A stretch of 64,000 nucleotides of DNA, from the NCBI GenBank assembly GCA_025210455.1, contig JAOARQ010000013.1, forward strand, positions 1 to 64,000. The letters run 5' to 3'. This stretch comes from Pelagimonas sp. (lineage in GTDB: Bacteria > Pseudomonadota > Alphaproteobacteria > Rhodobacterales > Rhodobacteraceae). Every line of letters starts with the position of its first letter. Position 1 is the first letter of the stretch. The position numbers and the translations under genes were made by a program. The notes beneath the pieces are model-generated. The model was not told the origin of the DNA, did no database searches, and saw only the letters and a program-made list of their open reading frames with translations. This document shows positions 45,664 through 55,112 of the stretch, in pieces.

Positions 45664-46218
45664 ATGGCAGATCACAAAGACGAGTTTCTCGACGATATCG
45701 ACGCCGCAGAGGCAGAGGAATCCGTAGATATGGAAGAGATCGACGAAGTCGCAATGGCAGTCGAACAGGTTGTTGCTGAACGCGACGACTACAAAGATAA
45801 ATTCATGCGCGCGCTGGCAGATGCGGAAAACGCGCGCAAACGCGCTGCGAAAGACCGGGCCGAGGCACAGGCCTACGGCGGCACCCGCATCGCGCGTGAC
45901 CTGCTGCCGGTCTATGACAACCTGAACCGCGCACTGGCCGCTGCCTCTGAGGCAGAGGGCGAAGGGTCTGTGGCGCTGATCGAAGGTGTTCAGCTGACAT
46001 TGAAAGAGCTTCTGAACGTCTTTGAGCGCCACGGTGTTCAGCGCGTCACCCCGGAAGTGGGCGACCGCTTTGACCCCAAAATGCACGAAGCCATGTTCGA
46101 AGCTCCGCTGCCTGGCACCAAAGCTGGCGACATCATTCAGGTCTCTGCCGAGGGCTTTATGTTGCACGATCGCCTGCTGCGCCCAGCACAGGTGGGCGTC
46201 AGCTCAACCCCGGCCTGA
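45664..46218 (+). CDS. grpE: Nucleotide exchange factor GrpE
   Basis: Releases ADP from DnaK. The 184-residue product has an acidic N-terminus, the long helix (RDDYKDKFMRALADAENARK), RIARDLLPVYDNLNRALAAA and the C-terminal beta domain (TPEVGDRFDPKMHEAMFEAP, GDIIQVSAEGFMLHDRLLRP). Preceded by AGAGGTAGAG; a strong terminator follows 23 bases after the stop. Confidence 0.97.
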   Translation: MADHKDEFLDDIDAAEAEESVDMEEIDEVAMAVEQVVAERDDYKDKFMRALADAENARKRAAKDRAEAQAYGGTRIARDLLPVYDNLNRALAAASEAEGEGSVALIEGVQLTLKELLNVFERHGVQRVTPEVGDRFDPKMHEAMFEAPLPGTKAGDIIQVSAEGFMLHDRLLRPAQVGVSSTPA

Positions 46219-46241
46219 AACGGGTGTTAAACGTGGAACAA

Positions 46242-46267
46242 AAAGGGCGGGGATTTCCCCGCCCTTT
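46242..46267 (+). terminator. Terminator of the hrcA-grpE operon
   Basis: Perfect 11-bp stem AAAGGGCGGGG / CCCCGCCCTTT with loop ATTT. The trailing T run is short (TTT), and the symmetrical A/T ends may let it act on both strands. The remaining gap up to 46408 shows no gene. Confidence 0.8.
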
Positions 46268-46408
46268 GCAATAAATGGGGCAGTGTCAAACGGGCTGTGC
46301 TTTGGGCAGAAAGCTATAAAAGTGTGACAGTGCCGCCATTGTGCTGCTAGTCGCAAAGGTCCGATTTCGCGAGACTTCTATTTAGAACAGCTTCAAACTT
46401 CATTAGCG

Positions 46409-47341
46409 TCAATAACAATCCCAGGTCAGATAAGCGCTTTGGAAATCCCTTTTCGACAAGGCGTCTCGACTGATCATTAAGTTCAGCAGCCCAGCGTCTC
46501 CGAGATTGATTTCATTGTCGCAACCCAAATGAAACAAGACGCGGTCTAGATATCGACACGCGGAATATTCACTCCTAACGTCATACTGCACAAAACTCGG
46601 ATGTCCTCCCACCCAGTGGTCGCCATACCCCGCCAAAATTCGTTCCGATCTTTTCTCCCACCCCTCAAGGATAGCTGCGACCTCTTCACTTTCAGGGAGC
46701 CTGTTTTCCATTGAAGGGTCGCTTTCTTCAAACGGCCAGTTATACGGATTCCCAAGTGCCATGTCGGTTTCAAAAACCAGCGGCAAACCGACCTGTCTTG
46801 CTGTTTCAGAGAAGTCTTTGGTCTTACGTGTCGTCTTTTGAATTTCGTCAGGAATTGCAATTAGTTCATCAGTATGAGGATCAGCGTCCCATCTAACTAC
46901 ACGCTCGCACCCTCCCATAACATCAACCAATTCGAACGATGAGAATATTTGAAGAACACCTCGTTTCGGAAACCCCTCCATATTGGGCAGCTCCGAGAAG
47001 TTTACCTGCGCGATGAAAGCCATCGGAAAGCCATTATGGGCGCTCCTCGGCCAAGACTTATCTGCCCCTATCGCAAGTGGCGGCCCGCCGATCCGGCTTT
47101 CTTGCGGTGATCTCGGCGGTCTCGCTTGTACCGTTGCCTTAGCGATGGGCAATGCGCTGTCTTTGATAGAGCCCCAGAACAATTGAGCTTCAGAAAGTGT
47201 GATGCGAGGTGCCGCCGCTGCTTCTCGTTTGCGCCTTGGTTGCCAAACAAACCTATCCAACAGGTTAACAATCGCAAAGAATGTGACTATTGCTATGGCA
47301 TAATAGAGGAAAGAAATCATAGGAGGCATCACAAGTTTCAC
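46409..47341 (-). CDS. DUF1963 (YwqG-like) protein with N-terminal membrane segment
   Basis: The 310-residue product matches DUF1963, whose function is unknown. A transmembrane segment lies near residues 8-28 (ISFLYYAIAIVTFFAIVNLL). The DUF1963 landmarks are RIGGPPLAIGADKSWPRS, MAFIAQVNFSELPNMEGFPK, VGGHPSFVQYDVR and a C-terminal DAGLLNLMISRDALSKRDFQ then AYLTWDCY. The start is uncertain: GTG 47341 or ATG 47329, neither with a clear ribosome binding site. It is single-gene and more AT-rich than the flanking chaperone genes, which hints at later acquisition. Confidence 0.75.
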   Translation of the reverse strand: MKLVMPPMISFLYYAIAIVTFFAIVNLLDRFVWQPRRKREAAAAPRITLSEAQLFWGSIKDSALPIAKATVQARPPRSPQESRIGGPPLAIGADKSWPRSAHNGFPMAFIAQVNFSELPNMEGFPKRGVLQIFSSFELVDVMGGCERVVRWDADPHTDELIAIPDEIQKTTRKTKDFSETARQVGLPLVFETDMALGNPYNWPFEESDPSMENRLPESEEVAAILEGWEKRSERILAGYGDHWVGGHPSFVQYDVRSEYSACRYLDRVLFHLGCDNEINLGDAGLLNLMISRDALSKRDFQSAYLTWDCY

Positions 47342-47514
47342 TTCGCTTTCTGAAGGAGGAGTTTGGCGATTTTATGATGTTCAGCGGATCTAAGGCGCCC
47401 TTTGCGACATAGTTGCTAGTTTCTAGATTTGGGCTGTTCGCAGCCATTTCGATCAGTGTCGGCAAACGTCTTGCAGACCCCCTACCTTTATCAAAGGTAA
47501 AGGGCTTTCCTTTT

Positions 47515-48375
47515 CTACCCCTGCAGCGGGATTTCCATTCCATCCGTCCCGATGGATAAGTTCCCAGAATAAGTACGACGGGTTTCGGAGATCCAATCCG
47601 CTTCGGTAAAGTCAGGATCATCGCAGGGAACCAGATGGTTCAGGGCCAGGTGCTTTACCCCCGCTTCAGCTGCAATCTTTCCCACCTGATCCGCAGGCGC
47701 GTGTGATCGCTCCAGATGGATGCGCAGCCGATCATCGCCATTTCCTACGCGCTTACACAGCGCTTCAATGCCAGCGCTTAACATGGCCTCATGCACCAAA
47801 AGATCGGCCCCTTTGGCAAAGGGGATCATTTCGGGAATCGGTGCCGTATCACCAGAAATCACAACACTATGCTGCGCTCCATCAAAGCGCAGGGCAAAAC
47901 TGTCTTCGATCGGCGGGTGTTCATTGCGCAGCACTGACATGCGCAGCGGCCCGATATCGGTACTGCCTTCGCTGATCTCTTCGATCTGTGCCATGGATTT
48001 CAGATCTGGCCGCCCCTCGTCGCGCAAACGCAGGGAAATGTCGAACTCCATCGAGGCCAGAAAACCTTCCCAGTATTGATCCAGCCCTTTTGGCCCTATC
48101 AGGCGAACAGGGTGGTTCAGACCGGCCGTCCAGGCGGTGTGAAACAGCGGGCCAAGTTCCAGATAGTGATCCGAATGCAGATGGGTGATGACAATGGTTT
48201 CCAGATCTTTCAGCGCCACGCCTGCGTCACACAGCCCGCGCGTACATCCCAGCCCGGCATCAACCAGGATGGTCTGCCCGTCCATTTGTACCAGCGAAGA
48301 GGTGGGCATTCGTGTGCCCGGACGGATCGCCGGGCCGCCTTTGGTGCCCAGCAGCACAACACGATCTTTCTGCAT
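47515..48375 (-). CDS. MBL-fold metallo-hydrolase
   Basis: Zinc-dependent hydrolase, 286 residues, with IVITHLHSDHYLELGPLFHT (HxHxDH metal site), SVVISGDTAPIPEMIPFAKG, LLVHEAML and a C-terminal KHLALNHLVPCDD. The arrangement resembles RNase Z/arylsulfatase-type members, but the RNase Z exosite arm is not evident. It lies 10 bases downstream of mutS in the same direction. The substrate is unknown. Confidence 0.85.
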   Translation of the reverse strand: MQKDRVVLLGTKGGPAIRPGTRMPTSSLVQMDGQTILVDAGLGCTRGLCDAGVALKDLETIVITHLHSDHYLELGPLFHTAWTAGLNHPVRLIGPKGLDQYWEGFLASMEFDISLRLRDEGRPDLKSMAQIEEISEGSTDIGPLRMSVLRNEHPPIEDSFALRFDGAQHSVVISGDTAPIPEMIPFAKGADLLVHEAMLSAGIEALCKRVGNGDDRLRIHLERSHAPADQVGKIAAEAGVKHLALNHLVPCDDPDFTEADWISETRRTYSGNLSIGTDGMEIPLQG

Positions 48376-48385
48376 GGCAGTCTCC

Positions 48386-51037
48386 TTACTTTACCAGGGC
48401 TTTCAGCTCATAGAGCGCCTGCAGGGCGTCCCTTGGGCTCATATCATCGGGGGTAAGCGCGGCCAGTTGTTCTTCCAGCTCAGAGGGGCCGCTTGGCGGG
48501 GCAGCAACATGCTCAGCCACCGCTGCAAACAACGGCAGATCATCAATCAGCGCTTTGGGGGATGTGCGTTCCCGCTCCCCTTTTTCCAAGGCCTCAAGGA
48601 TATCACGCGCCCGGTTGGTAACAGCTTTGGGCAGGCCTGCCAGCTGCGCCACCTGCACACCATATGATCTGTCTGCCGCACCATCGCGCACTTCATGCAG
48701 AAAAATCACTTCCCCTTCCCATTCTTTAACGGTCACGGTGGCGTTCTTCACCCCATCCATCTTACCCGCCAGCTGGGTCATTTCGTGATAATGCGTGGCA
48801 AACAAACCTCTTACGCGGTTTACCTCATGCAGATGCTCAAGAGTGGCCCAGGCAATCGACAGCCCGTCATAGGTGGCGGTGCCGCGGCCGATTTCATCCA
48901 GAATCACCAGCGCCCGCGAATCTGCCTGATTGAGGATCGCAGCGGTTTCCACCATTTCTACCATAAAGGTCGACCGCCCGCGTGCCAGATCATCCGAAGC
49001 CCCCACGCGGCTGAAAATCTGGCTAACCAGACCCACATGCGCCCGCGCCGCTGGCACATATGATCCCATCTGCGCCAGCAGGGCGATCAGTGCATTCTGC
49101 CGCAGATAGGTCGATTTACCGGCCATGTTGGGGCCGGTCAGCAGGGTCACGCTGGCCGCATCACCTTCGGCGTTCAAGACACAGTCATTGGCGATAAAGG
49201 GCGCGCCTGTGGCCTGAAGCGAAGCTTCGACAACCGGGTGCCGCCCTTGTTCCACATGAAACGCTCGGCTTTCATCCACACGTGGCATCACCCAATCGCG
49301 CGCCCGCGCCAGTTCCGCCAGACCAAGGCTTAGGTCAAATTCCGACAGGCTCAGCGCCAGCTCTGACAGTTCAGGTGCTTTCTCAAGAATGGCGGCTTTC
49401 AGATTGTCATACAGACGTTTTTCGATCTGAAGCGCTTCATTCCCGGCGTTCAGAATCCGGGTTTCCAGCTCGGAAAGTTCGACCGTCGTAAACCGCACCT
49501 GATTGGCGGTGGTCTGACGGTGAATGAACTTTTCAGACAGCGGCGGCGACATCATTTTGTCGGCATGGGTTGCCGTTGTCTCAATAAAGTAGCCCAAGAC
49601 ATTGTTATGTTTGATTTTTAGCGCGCTGATCCCGGTTTCTTCAGCATAATCCCCCTGCATACGCGCGATCACGCCACGCCCTTCGTCACGCAGGGTGCGG
49701 GCCTCGTCCAAGGCCTCGTCAAAACCGGGCGCGATAAAGCCGCCATCCCGGGCCAGCAACGGCGGCTCTGCAATCAGAGCAGCTTCAAGATAGTCCAGCA
49801 AGTCATTGTGACCATTCAAAGAGTTCCGCGCGCGCCCTAAAAGATCTGGCAGATCCTGCCCGTCCAATCGATCATGGATGGCCTCGGCCTGTGTCAGCGC
49901 ATTGCGCACCGCTGCCAGATCACGCGGTCCGCCACGATCCAGCCCCAGCCGTGACAGCGCGCGATCAACATCCGGCACGCGGCGCAACGCGTCGCGCAGG
50001 GTATCGCTGAATGTGCCCTCAACGCCCCAGCGCACGGCCTCTAGACGGTCGTGGATCACCGATGTTTCACGTGACGGCGAAGACACGCGCCGTTCCAGAA
50101 GCCGTGCGCCACCAGCCGTGACCGTCTGATCAATCACCGACAACAGGCTGCCCGCGCGACCCCCATTCATGCTTTGCGTCAGTTCCAGATTGCGGCGCGT
50201 TGCGGCATCAATCTGCATCAAACGGCTGACTGCTTCGGATTTTGGCGGGCGCAGCAGCGGCAGTCGACCTTTCTGGGTGATATCCAGATAATCCACCAGC
50301 GCGCCCATGGCGGATAGCTCGGCGCGCTCAAAATCGCCATAGCCGGTTAGGCTTTGCACCTGGAACAATCCACACAGGCGCCCTTGGGCGGCGGCAGAGT
50401 CAAACGAAGCGGCCCCCAGAACCGTGGGGTCAACGCCCAGATCGCTCAGGACTTCGCGCAGGGTGTCATCCACCGCTTCGGAAACCAGCAGCTCCGAAGG
50501 TGCAAGCCGCGCCAGTTCTGCCCCGATGCGCGCCTGCGACAGGGGCATCACGTGAAACGATCCGGTGGAAATATCGCACCAGGCCATGGCCCAATCGTCT
50601 CTAACACGGCCCAAAGCGGCCAGATAATTGTGTCGGCGCGCTTCCAGCAGGCTTTCTTCGGTCAGGGTGCCGGGTGTCACCAGACGCACCACATCGCGCT
50701 TCACGACGGCCTTATAGCCACGTTTCTTTGCCTCTTCCGGGGTTTCCAGCTGTTCGCCCACAGCCACGCGAAAGCCCTTGCGGATCAATGTCAGCAGATA
50801 ACCTTCGGCGGCATGAACAGGCACACCACACATGGGAATATCATCACCATTGTGTTTACCACGCTTGGTCAGGGCAATATCCAATGCCTCAGAGGCCGCC
50901 ACAGCATCGTCAAAGAACAATTCGTAAAAATCACCCATGCGATAGAACAATAAAGCATCGGGATAACCGGCTTTAATTTCCAAATATTGCGCCATCATGG
51001 GTGTGACGGTATTTTTATTTCCTTTGTTAGCGCTCAC
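48386..51037 (-). CDS. mutS: DNA mismatch repair protein MutS
   Basis: Mismatch recognition ATPase. The 883 residues include the mismatch-binding motif YRMGDFYELFFDDAVAASEA (Phe and Glu of the FxE type), the core and clamp domains, and the ATPase with GPNMAGKSTYLRQNALIALL around residue 640, then DDLARGRSTFMVEMVETA and VILDEIGRGTATYDGLSIAW. No mutL is nearby. The codons at 50063-50074 match 12 bases of the parS sequence. Confidence 0.98.
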   Translation of the reverse strand: MSANKGNKNTVTPMMAQYLEIKAGYPDALLFYRMGDFYELFFDDAVAASEALDIALTKRGKHNGDDIPMCGVPVHAAEGYLLTLIRKGFRVAVGEQLETPEEAKKRGYKAVVKRDVVRLVTPGTLTEESLLEARRHNYLAALGRVRDDWAMAWCDISTGSFHVMPLSQARIGAELARLAPSELLVSEAVDDTLREVLSDLGVDPTVLGAASFDSAAAQGRLCGLFQVQSLTGYGDFERAELSAMGALVDYLDITQKGRLPLLRPPKSEAVSRLMQIDAATRRNLELTQSMNGGRAGSLLSVIDQTVTAGGARLLERRVSSPSRETSVIHDRLEAVRWGVEGTFSDTLRDALRRVPDVDRALSRLGLDRGGPRDLAAVRNALTQAEAIHDRLDGQDLPDLLGRARNSLNGHNDLLDYLEAALIAEPPLLARDGGFIAPGFDEALDEARTLRDEGRGVIARMQGDYAEETGISALKIKHNNVLGYFIETTATHADKMMSPPLSEKFIHRQTTANQVRFTTVELSELETRILNAGNEALQIEKRLYDNLKAAILEKAPELSELALSLSEFDLSLGLAELARARDWVMPRVDESRAFHVEQGRHPVVEASLQATGAPFIANDCVLNAEGDAASVTLLTGPNMAGKSTYLRQNALIALLAQMGSYVPAARAHVGLVSQIFSRVGASDDLARGRSTFMVEMVETAAILNQADSRALVILDEIGRGTATYDGLSIAWATLEHLHEVNRVRGLFATHYHEMTQLAGKMDGVKNATVTVKEWEGEVIFLHEVRDGAADRSYGVQVAQLAGLPKAVTNRARDILEALEKGERERTSPKALIDDLPLFAAVAEHVAAPPSGPSELEEQLAALTPDDMSPRDALQALYELKALVK

Positions 51038-51125
51038 AACTCTTTTCCCCAGTGATTTCGCGTGACATTAAGGCGGCTGATCAGGGTGTGAAACCCGCAA
51101 ACCGCTACGACCGTCAAGGAATAAG

Positions 51126-53381
51126 ATGTCCAAGCCCAAGTTTACCCGCGAAGAGGCGCTTGCCTTTCACATTGAACCGACCCCCGGCAAGTGGGAAGTG
51201 CAGGCCACCGTCCCTATGGCAACCCAGCGGGATCTGTCGCTGGCCTATAGCCCCGGCGTGGCCGTCCCCTGTGAGGAAATCGCAGAGCATCCCGAAACCG
51301 CCTATGATTACACCAACAAAGGCAATCTGGTTGCGGTGATCTCAAACGGGACAGCAGTTCTGGGTCTGGGCAATCTGGGCGCTTTGGGTTCGAAACCGGT
51401 GATGGAAGGGAAATCGGTTCTGTTCAAACGCTTTGCCGATGTGAACAGCATCGACATCGAACTGGATACCGAAGACCCGGATGAATTCTGCAAAGCGGTC
51501 AAGCTGATGGGCCCCACCTTTGGCGGCATCAATCTGGAAGACATCAAGGCGCCTGAGTGCTTCATCATCGAACAGCGCCTGAAAGAGGAAATGGATATTC
51601 CCGTTTTCCACGACGATCAGCATGGCACCGCAGTGATCTGCGCCGCAGGCCTGCTGAACGCGCTGCATATTTCGGGCAAAAAGATCGAAGACGTTAAAAT
51701 CGTGCTCAATGGGGCAGGGGCGGCGGGCATTGCCTGTATCGAACTGCTGAAATCCATGGGCGCGCGGCATGAAAACTGCATCGTCTGCGATACTAAGGGT
51801 GTGATCTATCAGGGCCGTACCGAAGGGATGAACCAGTGGAAATCGGCCCATGCGATCTCTACTGATCTGCGCACCCTCGAAGAGGCGATGGATGGCGCGG
51901 ATGTGTTCCTTGGTGTGTCGGTCAAAGGGGCTGTTACACAGGATATGGTCGCCAGCATGGCGGATAACCCGGTGATCTTTGCCATGGCAAACCCGGATCC
52001 TGAAATCACCCCCGAAGAAGCGCATGAAGTGCGCGTTGATGCCATCGTGGCCACCGGGCGTTCCGACTATCCGAACCAGGTGAACAACGTTCTGGGCTTT
52101 CCGTATCTGTTCCGCGGCGCGCTGGATGTTCATGCCCGCGCGATCAATGACGAAATGAAAATCGCTTGTGCGCAGGCGCTGGCTGAACTGGCCCGCGAAG
52201 ATGTGCCAGATGAGGTGGCGCTGGCCTATGGCAAGTCGCTGACCTTTGGCCGTGATTACATCATTCCCACACCGTTTGACCCGCGTCTGATCTATCGCAT
52301 TCCGCCCGCCGTTGCCAAAGCTGGCATGGACACCGGCGCCGCGCGTCGTCCGATTGTTGATATGGACGGCTATGAAAAAAGCCTGATGGCGCGCATGGAT
52401 CCGACCGCGTCGATCCTGCAATCGATCAGTGCCCGCGCCCGTCAGGCACAGGCCCGCATGATCTTTGCAGAAGGCGACGACCCGCGTGTTTTGCGCGCTG
52501 CCGTCACCTATCAGCGCCGCGGCCTGGGCAAAGCGCTGGTTGTTGGCCGCCCCGATGATGTGAAAGCCAAACTGGAAGCCGCAGGCATGGGTGATGCGGC
52601 GCGCGAACTTGAGGTCGTAAACGCCGCCAACACCCGCCATTTGGATCAGTACAAAAGCTTTCTCTATGACCGCCTGCAACGCAAAGGCTTTGACCGCGCG
52701 GATATTCACCGCATGGCCGCGCGTGATCGCCATGTGTTCGGTGCGCTTATGCTGGCGCATGGGCATGGCGATGGTCTGATCACAGGGGCAACCCGCAAAT
52801 CCGCCCATGTGATGGAACTGATCAACCATGTCTTTGACGCCGACGCCAAGCACGGGGCCGCAGGTGTGACCGCGCTTTTGCACAAAGGGCGCATTGTGCT
52901 GATCGCAGATACGCTGGTGCATGAATGGCCTGACGAAGAAGATCTGGCCAATATCGCTGAACGTGCTGCTGGGGTTGCCCGCCATCTTGGGATGGATCCG
53001 CGCGTGGCCTTTGTATCTTTCTCAACCTTTGGCTATCCGGTGTCGGAACGGGCCGAGAAAATGCACATCGCTCCGCAGGTGCTGGATCGTCGTGGCGTCA
53101 GCTTTGAATACGAAGGTGAGATGACTGTTGATGTGGCGCTGAATCCGGATGCGGCTGCGGCCTACCCGTTCTCGCGCCTGTCTGCGCCCGCCAATATCCT
53201 TGTGGTGCCCGCGCGCCACTCGGCTTCGATTTCGGTCAAGCTGATGCAGGAAATGGCAGGGGCAACGGTGATTGGCCCGATTCTGGCAGGCGTGGATAAG
53301 TCGATTCAGATCTGTTCCAGCAATATGACCGCCAATGATATCCTGAACATGGCCGTTCTGGCGGCATGTAAGGTGGGTTAA
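51126..53381 (+). CDS. maeB: NADP-dependent malic enzyme with phosphotransacetylase-like domain
   Basis: Oxidative decarboxylation of malate to pyruvate and CO2. The 751 residues comprise a malic enzyme half (SLAYSPGVAVPCEEIAEHPE, FHDDQHGTAVICAAGLLNAL, IVLNGAGAAGIACIELLKSM) up to about residue 430 and a C-terminal domain related to phosphate acetyltransferase (MIFAEGDDPRVLRAAVTYQR, HGDGLITGATRKSAHVMELI), usually regulatory and not catalytic. The ATG is preceded by AAGGAAT. Confidence 0.96.
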   Translation: MSKPKFTREEALAFHIEPTPGKWEVQATVPMATQRDLSLAYSPGVAVPCEEIAEHPETAYDYTNKGNLVAVISNGTAVLGLGNLGALGSKPVMEGKSVLFKRFADVNSIDIELDTEDPDEFCKAVKLMGPTFGGINLEDIKAPECFIIEQRLKEEMDIPVFHDDQHGTAVICAAGLLNALHISGKKIEDVKIVLNGAGAAGIACIELLKSMGARHENCIVCDTKGVIYQGRTEGMNQWKSAHAISTDLRTLEEAMDGADVFLGVSVKGAVTQDMVASMADNPVIFAMANPDPEITPEEAHEVRVDAIVATGRSDYPNQVNNVLGFPYLFRGALDVHARAINDEMKIACAQALAELAREDVPDEVALAYGKSLTFGRDYIIPTPFDPRLIYRIPPAVAKAGMDTGAARRPIVDMDGYEKSLMARMDPTASILQSISARARQAQARMIFAEGDDPRVLRAAVTYQRRGLGKALVVGRPDDVKAKLEAAGMGDAARELEVVNAANTRHLDQYKSFLYDRLQRKGFDRADIHRMAARDRHVFGALMLAHGHGDGLITGATRKSAHVMELINHVFDADAKHGAAGVTALLHKGRIVLIADTLVHEWPDEEDLANIAERAAGVARHLGMDPRVAFVSFSTFGYPVSERAEKMHIAPQVLDRRGVSFEYEGEMTVDVALNPDAAAAYPFSRLSAPANILVVPARHSASISVKLMQEMAGATVIGPILAGVDKSIQICSSNMTANDILNMAVLAACKVG

Positions 53382-53391
53382 GACCCGTTTT

Positions 53392-53426
53392 CCGCGACAG
53401 GGGCACTTTGGTTGCGCTTGTCGCGG
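53392..53426. promoter_or_regulatory. Inverted repeat after the malic enzyme gene
   Basis: CCGCGACA (53392-53399) and TGTCGCGG (53419-53426) form a perfect 8-bp inverted repeat with a 19-base spacer, 11 bases after the maeB stop. There is no T run, so it may be a processing or Rho-dependent end structure and not an intrinsic terminator. Confidence 0.4.
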
Positions 53427-53443
53427 CGATCCCGTCGGATATA

Positions 53444-53472
53444 TCCTGACGTGATCAGGTGTAACGTCAGGA
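53444..53472. promoter_or_regulatory. Inverted repeat upstream of the PfkB kinase gene
   Basis: TCCTGACG (53444-53451) and CGTCAGGA (53465-53472) form a perfect inverted repeat with a 13-base spacer, ending 14 bases before the ATG. A second small dyad CCTGA-TCAGG sits inside it. Position fits a repressor operator or a leader hairpin; the ligand is unknown. Confidence 0.4.
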
Positions 53473-53485
53473 ATTTGAGGGCAGC

Positions 53486-54358
53486 ATGGCGATCTTTAAT
53501 CTGGGATCAATCAACGCAGATCTTGTGTATCAGGTGCCGCATCTGCCCGCCCCCGGCGAAACGCTGTCGGCGAAGTCATACAGCAAAGGTCTGGGCGGCA
53601 AAGGCACCAATATGTCGGTTGCCACTGCCCGTGCGGGATCGCGTGCGGTTCATATCGGCGCGGTTGGCGCAGATGGGCGCTGGGCGGTTGAGCGGCTGAT
53701 GGAATATGGCGTGGACACCCGGCATATCCTGACCACCGCCGAAGCCACAGGCCACGCCATTATTGCCGTGGATGATGCGGGCGAAAATTCGATTCTGATC
53801 TATCCCGGTGCCAACCATGATCTTGCCAGCCACGAGATCGAAAAAGCACTGTCCGAGGCAGGGTCTGACGATATCTTTGTGACGCAGAACGAAACCAACT
53901 GTCAGTATGAGGGCGCGAAAATGGCCTCAGCCAAGGGAATGCGGGTGGCCTATGCCGCTGCGCCCTTTGTGGTCGAAGTTGTCGAAGAAATGCTGCCCAT
54001 GCTGGATCTGCTGATCCTGAACGAAGTTGAAGCCGCACAGCTGACAGAGGCCACCGGGCTTTTGCCGCAAAACCTGCCGGTGCGGGATGTGGTTGTGACG
54101 CTGGGGGCCAAGGGCAGCCGCTGGTACAACACCGATGATGCTGCGGTGACGGATGTGCCTGCGGTTCCCGTGACACCGATTGATACAACCGGTGCAGGGG
54201 ATACATTCACCGGGTATCTTCTGGCGGGCCTCGATCAGAAAATGCCGATGGAGCAGGCGCTTCGGCAGGCCTCCAAGGCATCGGCACTCATGGTCACGCG
54301 CCTTGGAACCGCCGATGTTATCCCGGACCTCGCCGAAGTCCGGGCGTTTCAGCCCTAG
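53486..54358 (+). CDS. PfkB-family carbohydrate kinase (ribokinase-like)
   Basis: ATP-dependent sugar or nucleoside kinase, 290 residues. Motifs seen are GETLSAKSYSKGLGGKGTNM (first PfkB signature, Gly-rich) and PIDTTGAGDTFTGYLLAGLD (second signature with catalytic Asp). KGSRWYNTDDAAV and the C-terminal fold are as in ribokinase. No sugar transporter or regulator adjoins it, so the substrate cannot be named. Confidence 0.88.
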   Translation: MAIFNLGSINADLVYQVPHLPAPGETLSAKSYSKGLGGKGTNMSVATARAGSRAVHIGAVGADGRWAVERLMEYGVDTRHILTTAEATGHAIIAVDDAGENSILIYPGANHDLASHEIEKALSEAGSDDIFVTQNETNCQYEGAKMASAKGMRVAYAAAPFVVEVVEEMLPMLDLLILNEVEAAQLTEATGLLPQNLPVRDVVVTLGAKGSRWYNTDDAAVTDVPAVPVTPIDTTGAGDTFTGYLLAGLDQKMPMEQALRQASKASALMVTRLGTADVIPDLAEVRAFQP

Positions 54359-54387
54359 GGTCAGGATTAATGCATCTTGACCCTAAG
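54356..54387. terminator. Hairpin between convergent PfkB and msrA genes
   Basis: TAGGGTCA (54356-54363) and TGACCCTA (54378-54385) form a perfect inverted repeat that begins at the PfkB stop codon and ends just before the msrA stop. No T run follows. The left arm TAGGGTCAGGAT recurs inverted at 55424-55435. Confidence 0.45.
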
Positions 54388-54389
54388 CT

Positions 54390-55019
54390 TTACTTGGCAA
54401 ACGGCGCAGAGGCCCCCCAAAGCTGCTTAACCCGCTGATCGCGGCCACAGGCATTGCGATAGCGTTTGTAAGCATCTTTCTGTTTCACCACACCAAAGCG
54501 GGTCAGCACCCGTTTTGTGCCCTTATAGTAATCCTGATGGCTGTCATCAGCCAGATAGAAGGGGCCGGCCGCCACAATCGGTGTCACGATCTTCTGCCCC
54601 AGCTCAGCCTCTGCGGCTTTCTTAGCGGCTTGTGCAGCCTTTTTCTGGGCGTTGTTTTTATAGAAAATCGCTGTGCGATAGCTGGCGCCGCGATCACAGA
54701 ACTGGCCGCCTGCATCGGTCGGGTCAATTGAGCGGAAGAAAAGATCATACAGCTTGCGGGCAGAAACGGTCGAGGAATTGAATTCAATCCGCACGGCTTC
54801 GTAATGGCCGGAACCACCCTTGGTCACCTGCTTATAGGTCGGGTTGGCCGTTTTACCGCCGGTAAAACCGGACTCTGCTTCGCGCACGCCATTGACACTT
54901 TCAAAGTCGGACTCAACACACCAAAAGCAGCCACCGGCGACGATGATTTCCTCTGCAACAGCAGCGGAACCGGTGAAAGACCCTGCACTCAGCAAGGCAA
55001 CAGCAAGTAATTTACGCAT
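54390..55019 (-). CDS. msrA: Peptide-methionine (S)-S-oxide reductase
   Basis: Reduces methionine S-sulfoxide in proteins. ATG 55019 with GGAGAC upstream gives a 209-residue product with a signal peptide (RKLLAVALLSAGSFTGSAAV), so it is probably periplasmic. The active site GGCFWCVESDFE follows the signal; AESGFTGGKTANPTYKQVTK, GGSGHYEAVRIEF and RSIDPTDAGGQFCDRGASYR are typical. The C-terminus has an extra Cys region (YRNACGRDQRVKQLW), which may be the resolving Cys. Confidence 0.94.
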   Translation of the reverse strand: MRKLLAVALLSAGSFTGSAAVAEEIIVAGGCFWCVESDFESVNGVREAESGFTGGKTANPTYKQVTKGGSGHYEAVRIEFNSSTVSARKLYDLFFRSIDPTDAGGQFCDRGASYRTAIFYKNNAQKKAAQAAKKAAEAELGQKIVTPIVAAGPFYLADDSHQDYYKGTKRVLTRFGVVKQKDAYKRYRNACGRDQRVKQLWGASAPFAK

Positions 55020-55112
55020 CAAGGTCTCCTGAAGTTTTCCGTACCCTAGCGAAAAGAAATCCTTCAGGAACCCTGTTGCAGCCTGTCTCACCACAAGGTG
55101 AAATTGCTGTGA

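Noticed and set aside
51342-52985. A 547-codon open frame opposite the malic enzyme gene
   Set aside because: It is antisense to a fully conserved maeB, has composition of an opposite-strand shadow (many His, Arg and Gln) and no recognisable domain.
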